Shown one piece after another: positions 27,301 through 35,000 of a DNA stretch of 64,000 bases; the first letter of the stretch is position 1, and each line of letters starts with the position of its first letter. The notes beneath the pieces are model-generated. The model had not been told where the DNA came from and did not search any database. It saw only the letters and a list, made by a program, of their open reading frames with translations. The translations under genes were made by a program, and so were the position numbers. This stretch comes from Corella eumyota (Eukaryota > Chordata > Ascidiacea > Phlebobranchia > Corellidae): assembly GCA_963082875.1 (NCBI GenBank), contig OY720101.1, forward strand, positions 15,089,671-15,153,670, written 5' to 3'.

Positions 27301-30208
27301 TTGATGTGGAAAGGTCGACTTCACAATCCTAACCATAGAGTAATATTAGTTACTCCGACCCAGTCTCAAGTTACCTGTGGCAGTTTGGAATATTATAGAT
27401 TATTATTGCCTGATAATTATGCTGCTGATTAAGTGCTGGCTCAGCAGGAGTTCATACCGTTTATAGCACCTAAACCAAGGGTGCTACAGCATGAGATCAG
27501 TGGGAATAGAACCCAGGACTCCATGTAGTAAAGACAAGTGTTCTGACCACTACACCACGCTGCCTATTATTCCTTTAAAGACCTTGTTTATAATTTTAAA
27601 AATACTTCTAAGATGTTTTTATATTAAGGAAAACTTGCTTAAAAGTCTGCCATCAGATTGGTTTATATTTGATGAAATGGTGAGGTCAGCTTGGGGAGAT
27701 CAAGCAGTTTGTTGTACTTCAGTATCTGCCACTTGTGTTGCTTTATTTGCTGGTCCATCTTACCTTCAAGAGGTTGGTGTTTATATATACTTAATACTGC
27801 TTTTAATGCAATCAAATTAGAGTGTAACTTTTATTATAGCTCAGTCTAATTTGCCTTGATAAGTTTGTTATAGTGTTAGTGTGTTTCACTCAATTTAGTT
27901 TAGTTTATGTGAGTTGTGGTGTAGTAGTAATAAACACTTGGCTTCACTATATAAGGTCGTGGGTTCAATCCCCACTGCTCTCATGCTGTAGCGCCCTTGA
28001 GTAAGGCGCTATAAACGGTATGAACTCCTGCTGAGCTATTACTTCATCAGCAGTATAATTACCGGGCAATTATAATCATTAATATCCCAAACTGCCACAG
28101 GCAACTCGAGACTGGGTCGGGGTAACTGGTGTTACTCTATGTTTATGTCGTGCGTTCGACTTTCCCACATCAAAAATAAATAAATACGAAAAAATAAAAC
28201 ATATTCCAACAGAACCTAAAGCCTTAGTTATATTAACTATAAAGTTAAAGTAACCAAGTGTTTATTATTATATAGAATGAGTGCATAGTATATCCTGATA
28301 CAAGTGAAGATCGCCATATACAAGATAGTGATAGTGAGGCTGAGGAATGTAATATCAACAAGATGGCAACTTTCAGTGCTTCAAACTGGATTAAACTTAA
28401 CATCGACCCTCATGTAAGATTATTTGTTAATTTTAAAAGTGTTTAACTTACGAAAAAAATACTTATTTAATAATTGTGCATTTGAAAAAACTGAAAATTA
28501 TTCAATAAAATCCACACTAATTACTAAAAACCATTTTATCGAATAAACATTTTTCGTAAATTCAAAATTCGAATTCAGATGAATTTTTTTTCTTAAATTA
28601 AAGGCATTTTTCTTGGGAGGGGTTATTAAGGGTAAAAGGGGGTTATTAATTTTTACTTATTATTCGCGCATTAATGTTATAATATATACCAAAATTTTTA
28701 TGTAAACATTAGTATTTTTGGCATGTTTTAAATTATTAATTAAATTTAAATGTTATATTTATGGTATTTCATTTTGTTACTTATTGATAAGAAAAAAACT
28801 TTAATAAAAAAATTTAACTTTAAAATTCTGTTTAAAAACGTAACAAAATTTTATGTTTTTTTTCAGCTTGCTCCGATGATTGTCCAACTACGAACAAAAT
28901 GGTTCAGTTTATTTTCACGCCGGATCAAGAACCCCTCGAAACCATGGCAACCAGAAGATGAAGCAATCCTGAGTTCGATTATCAATATTTTGAGTTTGGA
29001 GGATCAAGTTATTGGATTGTCTGTGAGTTGATTTTTAAATTTTTTTAAATAAAAATTGAGCTAACTCAGTGGTGGGTCTGTCAGTTTGTTAATTAATGAT
29101 TTAATTTTTTTATCCTCGATGTGGGAAAGTCGAATGCGCGACTTAAACATAGAGTAACATCAGTTACCCTGACCCAGTCTCAAGTTACCTTTAGCAGTTT
29201 GGGATATTATTGATTATAATTGCCTGATAACTATGCTGCTGATTAAGTGCTTACTCAGCAGGAGTTTATACCGTTTATATTGCCTTACTCAAGAGTGCTA
29301 CAGCATGAGAGCAGTAGGGATCGAACCCAGGACCTCATGTAGTAAAGTTGAGTCATCCAACAACTTGATCACACTACAGATATAAAGATAATGGTTGACC
29401 CTTTTGATTAATTTTTCTCTATGTTCCTCACAGCAGCCATCAGGTATAGGGCAACGACCTCGTCCAATATCCCAAGATGATAGCAGCAAGTTATTTCACC
29501 TTATCCCAAGAAATAAAAAGTCACCAAGAAGTAGAAAGGATGACCGGTGGTCTGTCAAGAAAAAAAGGTAAATTTGTGTTTATTTTAATTAACTTCGCAG
29601 TCTGATTTTTAATAGAGAAACTTATATTTTCCCAACTAGGTTTAAAATCGTTCAATTTTATATTTTTTGATATGCTTTATTGCCTTTGCCTTATCTTGAA
29701 CCTGCTTATTACTGTATTTCTTGGCATTAACCGACAGCGTGGTAAGAACACTTGCTACATCACTATGAGGTCGTGGATTCAATCCCCACTGCTCTTATGC
29801 TGTCCCCACTGCTCTTATGCAGCGTCCTTAAGTAAGGCGCTAAAAATGATATAAACTCCTGCTGATCTAACTTTAAATCAGCAGCATTGTTACTGGGCAA
29901 ATATAAGCTATTATATTCCAAACTGCTAAAGGTAACTTAAGACTGGGTTGGGGTAACATAAGTTACTCTATGTTTAAGTCGCGCGGTCAACCTTCCCACA
30001 TCAAGGATAAAGATATATACAAAAAAAGATAACATTTACTGATTTTTATTTGAAGATACTTCAGCTAAAAAGAATTTTTAAAGGGTATTATTATTATATT
30101 GTAACCTTTTTAATTATTTTTAGTCCAAGTCCAAAGCAATCGCCTACAAATACTGAAGATAAAATTCTAAAAAAGTCTTCGCCAACAAACAACTCACTCT
30201 TAAAATAA
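6320..30208 (+). CDS. YTHDC2: YTHDC2-type R3H/DEAH-box RNA helicase lacking the YTH domain
   Basis: 27 coding exons with consistent phases give 1156 residues: 6320-6407, 6886-6976, 7151-7270, 7587-7654, 7980-8182, 8908-9074, 19420-19522, 19834-19996, 20196-20250, 20721-20799, 20878-20915, 21720-21838, 22218-22410, 22956-23113, 23211-23392, 23802-23980, 24529-24736, 25278-25359, 25667-25816, 26380-26508, 26883-26995, 27109-27234, 27629-27772, 28276-28413, 28867-29022, 29434-29567, 30124-30208. Domains: R3H (1-75); Walker [11 protein letters not shown] (181-190); DEVH (281-284); SAA (315-317); ankyrin repeats inserted between the RecA lobes (about 432-496), a YTHDC2 hallmark; [10 protein letters not shown] and QRKGRAGR (610-669); then HA2/OB-type C-terminal regions. 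All core ATPase motifs look intact. Human YTHDC2 (about 1430 residues) promotes meiotic entry. Here the protein ends in a basic/serine tail just before where the YTH domain would start, as in insect Bgcn. Confidence 0.93.
8200..8450 (-). mobile_element. tRNA-derived SINE
   Basis: Reverse copy starting about 17 bases inside intron 5 of the YTHDC2-type gene; has a small internal duplication (gttgtctgttgcctg). Confidence 0.85.
9901..9906 (-). terminator. Candidate polyadenylation signal of the TRIM-NHL gene
   Basis: AATAAA on the minus strand, about 190 bases past the stop codon, still inside the host intron. Confidence 0.35.
10096..18035 (-). CDS. TRIM-NHL protein (RING, two B-boxes, coiled coil, NHL)
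   Basis: 13 exons give 956 residues in phase: 18035-17909, 17085-16929, 16317-16113, 15565-15482, 15225-15100, 14624-14466, 14180-14043, 13603-13476, 13160-12088, 11761-11600, 11094-10977, 10812-10703, 10379-10096. Seen: C3HC4 RING (C18, C21, C33, H35, C38, C41, C56, C59); B-box 1 from C111; B-box 2 (C187, H190, C199, C202, C207, C210, H215, H218); coiled coil about 235-375; a long proline/lysine/threonine-rich linker inside the 1073-base exon; then NHL-type blades to the end ([44 protein letters not shown]). Known: such proteins are E3 ubiquitin ligases, some binding RNA through the NHL propeller. No filamin domain is seen, so it is unlike TRIM71 and closer in build to TRIM2/3/56-like proteins; orthology is not resolved. 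It lies inside a YTHDC2 intron, antisense to its host. Confidence 0.88.
11860..11995 (-). mobile_element. 180-bp interspersed element (family 2)
   Basis: Core in reverse: aatagcccaccctacagttg, ataatatggttgcaactt, gcacaccacaaacagg, ttttatttatttta. No coding and no clear terminal inverted repeats; class unknown. Confidence 0.75.
12640..12825 (-). repeat. Internal protein repeats in the TRIM-NHL linker
   Basis: Four to five imperfect repeats of about 15-16 residues with the core TPFxxPVE / xxPLNKPVE, inside the large linker exon. They look like a low-complexity, recently expanded region between the coiled coil and the NHL propeller. Confidence 0.7.
13755..13985. repeat. Degenerate minisatellite
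   Basis: Loose tandem repeats of about 14-17 bases with the core tggtgtaaaaa, within an intron of the TRIM-NHL gene. Copies are well diverged. Confidence 0.55.
14769..15054 (-). mobile_element. tRNA-derived SINE, full length
   Basis: Tail to head, ending gctgccggtc; intron of the TRIM-NHL gene. Confidence 0.9.
15290..15445 (-). mobile_element. 180-bp interspersed element (family 2)
   Basis: Reverse copy with the core aatatggtcgcaattctcaa and gcaccacaaatagtag; TRIM-NHL intron. Confidence 0.75.
15709..16000 (-). mobile_element. tRNA-derived SINE, full length
   Basis: Complete reverse copy; TRIM-NHL intron 3. Confidence 0.9.
16770..16895 (+). mobile_element. tRNA-derived SINE, internally deleted
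   Basis: Head (gtagtgcagtggatagacac, gggtttgattcc) joined directly to the tail (ctatgtttaggtcgtgaag); the central body is absent. Confidence 0.7.
17180..17345 (-). mobile_element. 180-bp interspersed element (family 2)
   Basis: Reverse copy beginning actagtcgatagcttaccct. Confidence 0.75.
18138..18442 (+). mobile_element. tRNA-derived SINE, full length
   Basis: Just upstream of the TRIM-NHL start codon on the other strand; short internal repeat of gtgctataaacggtat. Confidence 0.9.
19560..19800 (-). repeat. 57-bp B-box-like repeat array
   Basis: About four copies of tttgattcccactgctggca + tgttgtagcatcc-type unit, reverse orientation; intron 7 of the YTHDC2-type gene. Confidence 0.8.
20328..20610 (+). 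mobile_element. tRNA-derived SINE, full length
   Basis: YTHDC2-type intron 9; intact A and B boxes (gtggtgtaatggtaagaac, GGTTCGATCCC). Confidence 0.9.
21020..21672 (+). repeat. 57-bp B-box-like repeat array (largest)
   Basis: About 11-12 copies of a 57-base unit, core atgctacaacatgccagcag then tgggaatcaaacccagga and tcttaggtcttactcaaa. Because 57 is a multiple of three, a 212-codon frame stays open; it is intronic (intron 11). Confidence 0.93.
22000..22150 (+). mobile_element. 180-bp interspersed element (family 2)
   Basis: Forward copy before exon 13 of the YTHDC2-type gene (gctaagtggacaata ... gttgcaaccatattacaac). Confidence 0.75.
22440..22845 (-). repeat. 57-bp B-box-like repeat array
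   Basis: About seven diverged copies, reverse orientation, intron 13. Pairs of copies recur, pointing to two-unit duplication. Confidence 0.85.
23405..23745 (-). repeat. 57-bp B-box-like repeat array
   Basis: About six copies, starting within 20 bases of the exon 15 donor. Confidence 0.85.
24020..24228 (-). mobile_element. 180-bp interspersed element (family 2)
   Basis: Reverse copy; intron 16 of the YTHDC2-type gene. Confidence 0.7.
24795..24975 (+). mobile_element. 180-bp interspersed element (family 2)
   Basis: First of two adjacent forward copies in intron 17. Confidence 0.75.
24976..25136 (+). mobile_element. 180-bp interspersed element (family 2)
   Basis: Second, more diverged copy, directly following the first. 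Confidence 0.65.
25420..25590 (+). mobile_element. 180-bp interspersed element (family 2)
   Basis: Forward copy in intron 18 (actatagggtgggctttta). Confidence 0.75.
25880..25990. mobile_element. Fragment related to the foldback element
   Basis: Contains caaaatcaatttaatgaatt then atatgccataaatattaatgt, matching one arm of the element at 1180-1640, in an intron of the YTHDC2-type gene. Confidence 0.5.
26067..26340 (-). mobile_element. tRNA-derived SINE
   Basis: Reverse copy ending about 40 bases before exon 20 of the YTHDC2-type gene. Confidence 0.85.
26525..26690 (-). repeat. 57-bp B-box-like repeat array
   Basis: Three copies right after the exon 20 donor of the YTHDC2-type gene. Confidence 0.8.
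27290..27566 (-). mobile_element. tRNA-derived SINE, full length
   Basis: Reverse copy in intron 22 of the YTHDC2-type gene. Confidence 0.88.
27910..28196 (+). mobile_element. tRNA-derived SINE, second head type
   Basis: Head reads cacttggcttcactatataa in place of cacttgctacaccac; intron 23. Confidence 0.88.
28449..28561. mobile_element. Small inverted-repeat element
   Basis: Ends are imperfect inverted repeats of about 25 bases (ttacgaaaaaaatacttatt against the complement of aataaacatttttcgtaa). MITE-like, in an intron. Confidence 0.45.
28660..28760. mobile_element. Fragment related to the foldback element
   Basis: Contains tttatgtaaacattagtatt then ttttggcatgttttaaatta, matching the left arm of the 1180-1640 element. 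Confidence 0.5.
29110..29345 (-). mobile_element. tRNA-derived SINE, head truncated
   Basis: Tail through B box in intron 25 of the YTHDC2-type gene. Confidence 0.85.
29728..30028 (+). mobile_element. tRNA-derived SINE
   Basis: Shortened A-box region and a duplicated ccccactgctcttatgc block; last intron of the YTHDC2-type gene. Confidence 0.88.
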
Positions 30209-30464
30209 TTTAATTGTTGTAAAACAAGTTTACATTTGTACATATTTGCAACAACTTATTTAAAGTTTGCTGGACAAAGTATTTCGAAATCGTGGATTCC
30301 AATTTTGACTTAATTAAAATAGATTTTTGTTCAAATTTTAATATCAGGTTGTTATATTTCAAATATTTTAAAAGTGAACCCAACTGTTTGTTTTAAGTTG
30401 TGTTAGAGTTATTTTTTGTTGTGCAATTTTTGTTTTTTCAGTTAAAGTTTAAAGTGTTTTTGGC

Positions 30465-30470
30465 AATAAA
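30465..30470 (+). terminator. Polyadenylation signal of the YTHDC2-type gene
   Basis: AATAAA about 257 bases after the stop codon, followed by a T/GT-rich stretch. It is the best signal in the 3' flank and supports a transcript ending before any YTH exon. Confidence 0.5.
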
Positions 30471-30821
30471 ACTGTTGGTTATTTTATTTTGGGTTAATAT
30501 CTAAACTTTTTTGGTTTACGTTTATTTACCCTTTTTAGTTGGGGCCGTTTTAACCCTAAACATAACAGAACATAAGCATAGGTGGGCACCAAACCGTTAA
30601 ACCTTTATTAACAAAGTTAAATTGGGAATAAAAGTTTAACTTTTAAGTTAACTTTAAAAATCATTATCGGACCTGTTAACTTTCGTTAAATGGGTGCTTC
30701 CGTAAAGTTTGAAATTTCATTGTTTTAACAAGTAACCATGGTAACATTTGCCTAAATTTATGGTTTAAAATCTTTGATACTATCTAAAGAAAGTTCAGTG
30801 AGCTGTATATATATTTTTTGT

Positions 30822-31055
30822 ATATACATTATCCTCGATGTGGGAAGGTCGAATACACGACTTAAACATAGAGTATAATAAGTTACTCCGACCCAGTCTC
30901 AAGTTGCCTATGGCAGTTTGAGATATAATAGAATTTGATTTGCCTGATAATTATGCTGCTGATTAAAGTGTTGGCTCAGCAAGAGTTTATACAGTTTCTA
31001 GCGCCTTATTCAAGGGCGCTTGAAAGCAGTGGGGATTGAACCCACGACCTCATTA
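30822..31055 (-). mobile_element. tRNA-derived SINE, head truncated
   Basis: Reverse copy between the YTHDC2-type gene and Rogdi. Confidence 0.85.
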
Positions 31056-31614
31056 TATAAGTAATAAAGACTGATTTAATGGTGATTAACAAAAAAAACA
31101 TCAAAATTGTTAGAAATCACAAGTTGTGGTGCCCAACATGACCTGTGTTGTGACCATATTAGGACCATGAATTTTTTTAATGTTTACCTTTATATAGAAG
31201 GCCCACTAAAGTATTTTCCATGAAATTATTTACAAAATCCTTCAAATTTTATTTAATATAGCATTGTATAAATACTAAATAAGGCCACTTGAATAAGTTA
31301 ATATCAAAGACAACTCAACCTCCTAGCATGCAAAGCTTTTTAAGTTGGCAATCTACTTTTGTATTTGTCGCCATTAAAACTCTGTTATATTATATTAGGT
31401 GAAATATATAGATTTTACAATTGAAGATAAATTAATTATAAAATAATAAAACTTGTAAAAATAAAGGTTTAGTTCGTAAATTAGTTTTGTATAGATATAG
31501 ATTTATAAAAAGAAACGATTTGTCATTTTTTTACTGAATCAAAGATGGCGTACCCTGTTGTAAAAAAGGTTTAATTATTGCAACATAAACATCTGTTACA
31601 AAGCTAAAATTTTC

Positions 31615-31965
31615 CATTAAGCGAGGCGCGTTGGAATGTTACGTCATAATTAGTGCGCCTCTCTGAGAAGCGCCGTCCCGAGAAATTCCTTTGACACGAG
31701 GTTTTAGTTGTTGCATCATAAGCGCTTTGTTAAAGCACATGATAGTTGTTTAATTGTAATTTACGACGTTAATTGTTACAAATATTAATTAAAAAGTAAA
31801 TAAATAATAAGATATTATATTAAGTTATTAGTTTGTGTTGTTATATTAACATTTTAGTTAATTGTTTAGAAGATTTAAGCAGATATATTTTGAGTGACAA
31901 TTTAAAAAGCGCTTTTCAGTGAAAAACGGCGCCGCGTCAACCCACGTGACTGTGACGTAGAATTT
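31615..31965 (+). promoter_or_regulatory. Candidate Rogdi promoter with CRE-like and E-box sites
   Basis: The most GC-rich patches in the neighbourhood. Seen: TTACGTCA near 31641, a GC-rich inverted repeat (gaggcgc / gcgcctc) around 31622-31663, a perfect CACGTG at 31943-31948, and TGACGTAG just after it, about 60 bases before the Rogdi start codon. CRE and E-box sites are common in housekeeping and neuronal promoters; function here is inferred. Confidence 0.4.
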
Positions 31966-32008
31966 TTGGCAAATTAGAATTGAAAGTCGGAATTCTAGTT
32001 CTTTCCAG

Positions 32009-35000
32009 ATGGACTTTCGAGGTGAGTAGACGTGTTCTTGTTAGAGGTCTAGAATTTAGTTTTTTTTTTGTATTAATGAATAATAGAAATGTATTTGCAA
32101 TTAGTTAGGTTAATAATTGATATATAAATATAAGTTTTAATTAAAATTTCAAAGTTTAACGAAACTTTTTTAGTAGTTTTTGCGTTTTGATGAAGAATAA
32201 TTTAAGTGATTTATATTAGTTATTGCGCAAGATATAATCACCATATTAAAGTCACCATATTAATATATACAACTAAATATATAAAAAAAATACTAAAGAA
32301 TTTAAAATAAATAAATTATTTTTTTAGTTAATAATCAAAGTAGAACTTGCTCTGGTGTGCCATCTTGTGATCATGAATTTCAAGAATTATTTCAGGTGAT
32401 CTATTGTTAAATTATATTGGTGGATATATTTAATAATCTAGATCAAATGATTTTGCCACGTTTTTGTTGATTAAGTTAAAATCATAATTAAATCTCCCAA
32501 ACTAAATAAGTAGTATTAATTTAACAATAAATGTAAAATAAATTTTATAATAATTAAAGAATTTTGAACATTATTAAACCTGTGTTGATGCGCAGGTATC
32601 TCTACAAAGTAGTTAACGAGGTATTTTTAAACTATAAACTACAGATTTTGGCATGTAAAATTTAAAACTGGCATATCGTAGTTCGTTAAGTCAAATTAAA
32701 AAGTAGAAAATTTAGAAGTAATTTGCACAAAATGATAAAAATTGGCATAAATGTAATTATTTGGCACAAAAAGCGTTTAATCATAATCATCTGTCATATA
32801 AAATAATAAAAATTGTCATATCTTAAAAAGTAGTATGTCACAAGATCATATCATAAACTTATATCTGGCATTTGATAAATGTGCAAATAATTAAGGTAGG
32901 GTTTAGTGTCTACTATATTTTTCTAAACAATATTTTTTGTGTAGAAAAAAAATGGATTATATTTGGATTATTTTATTGGAGGAAAAAGATAATGGCAGGA
33001 ATTGGAGGAATGGAAAATGGATGGAATCATCATAAGTCTCCTTTGCAACTGGCAAAGGGGATGTTAAGTTTCAAAAAACTCAGGATCTTGTGTTTAATAT
33101 TATGATGAGGTCTGTAGGGCTGTAGGTTTTCACGTGCCTGTTTTTTATATGTACTGCATAATCAAGCGCTTAGTAATTTTCACGGGTTAAAAGTTTGTAG
33201 TATCACGTGTCTGTATTTTATTTTGACTGGTTAAAAACTCATAATTTTGCGCTTTAAAAGTAGTATAGTTGACACAGTCCCAATTAAGTGTGTTTAGGTT
33301 TTTGTGTGTAATCATAATTATATTAAACGGGACTGTTTAATGGTTTTTTAAAAGTATGGTCTATAAAAGTTTTTGGCGCTGTAGAATTTAAATTAGAATA
33401 AGATTTTTATAAAACTAGGCCTATGTGTGTGTTATGTGTATTTAATGCAAAAGAAGAATTCAAAAAAAAGTCTCAGGGCCTCATTTCAACTTGACGAACT
33501 TAAAAAATAGTCTCAGGACCTCATTCAACTAAAGGTGGGCTATAGAGCTTCAGGTCTGTAGGGCTGTAGGTTTTCATGTGCCTGTTTTTTATATGTACTG
33601 CATAAACAAGCACTTAATAATTATCACGGGTTAAAAGTTTGTAGTATCACGTGCCTGCTTTTTTATTTTGACTGGTTAAAAACTCATAATTTTGCGCTTT
33701 AAAAGTAGTATAGTTGACACAGTCCCAATTAAGTGTGTTTAGGTTTATGTGTGTAAACATAATTATATTAAACGGGACTGTTTGATGGTTTTTTAAAAGT
33801 ATGGTCTATAAAAGTTTTTGGCGCTGTAGAATTTATATTAGAAGATGATTTAGAAACTAGGCCTATGTGTGGTTTATATATTTAAGTGTGTATTTTATGC
33901 AATTCACTGTATTTTATTCGCCCTAAACCTAAGTGTGTGTATGGGTTGGAACCCACCATAAATTATTTAATTTCGTGGGCGGAGCCCGATGCATTATTAA
34001 GGTGTGGGCGGTTCCCAAAATAACTTTTCTTTACAGGGGCCTTAATAACTAAGTTTTTCTTTACAGGGGCCTTAATAACCAAATTTTTCTTTACAGGGGC
34101 CTTAATAACTTAAGTAAGTTTTTCTTTACAGGGGCCTTAATAACTTAAATTTTTCTTTACAGGGGCCTTAATAACTTAAATTTTTCTTTACAGGGGCCTT
34201 AATAACCAAAATTTTTCTTTACAGGGGCCTTAATAACCAAAATTTTTCTTTACAGGGGCCTTAATAACTAAATTTTTCTTTACAGGGGCCTTAATAACTA
34301 AATTTTTTTTTACACTGGCCTTAATAACCAAATTTTTCTTTACAGGGGCCTTAATAACCAAGTTTTTCTTTACAGGGGCCTTAATAACCAAGTTTTTCTT
34401 TACAGGGGCCTTAATAACCAAATTTTTCTTTGCAGGGGCCTCAATAACCAAGTTTTTCTTTACAGGGGCCTTAATAACCAAGTTTTTCTTTACAGGGGCC
34501 TTAATAACCGAATTTTTCTTTACAGGGGCCTAAAAAACTAAATTTTTCTTTACAGGGGCCTTAATAACCAAGTTTTTCTTTACAGGGGCCTTAATAACCG
34601 AATTTTTCTTTACAGGGGCCTAAAAAACTAAATTTTTCTTTACAGGGGCCTTAATAACCAAATTTTTCTTTACAGGGGCCTTAATAACTAAATTTTTCTT
34701 TACAGGGGCCTTAAAAACTAAATTTTTCTTTACAGGGGCCTTAATAACCAAGTTTTTCTTTACAGGGGCCTTAATAACCAAGTTTTTCTTTACAGGGGCC
34801 TTAATAACCAAATTTTTCTTTGCAGGGGCCTCAATAACCAAGTTTTTCTTTACAGGGGCCTTAATAACCAAGTTTTTCTTTACAGGGGCCTTAATAACCG
34901 AATTTTTCTTTACAGGGGCCTAAAAAACTAAATTTTTCTTTACAGGGGCCTTAATAACCAAGTTTTTCTTTACAGGGGCCTTAATAACTAAATTTTTCTT

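Larger units (their letters stand above)
30209..32008. other. Intergenic region, YTHDC2-type / Rogdi
   Basis: Holds the YTHDC2 3' UTR, one SINE (30822-31055), AT-rich filler, and the Rogdi promoter region at its right end. I looked for YTH-domain coding (an aromatic-cage WS/FW pattern) and saw none. Confidence 0.5.

Noticed and set aside
30209-32008. Possible missing YTH exons
   Set aside because: No stretch resembles the YTH aromatic-cage region in any frame that I can read, and a poly(A) signal precedes most of it.
34230-34871. Minus-strand frames with a repeated VIKAPVKKNL decapeptide
   Set aside because: Product of the 30-base satellite A read in a constant frame; no start context, splice signals or other coding features.
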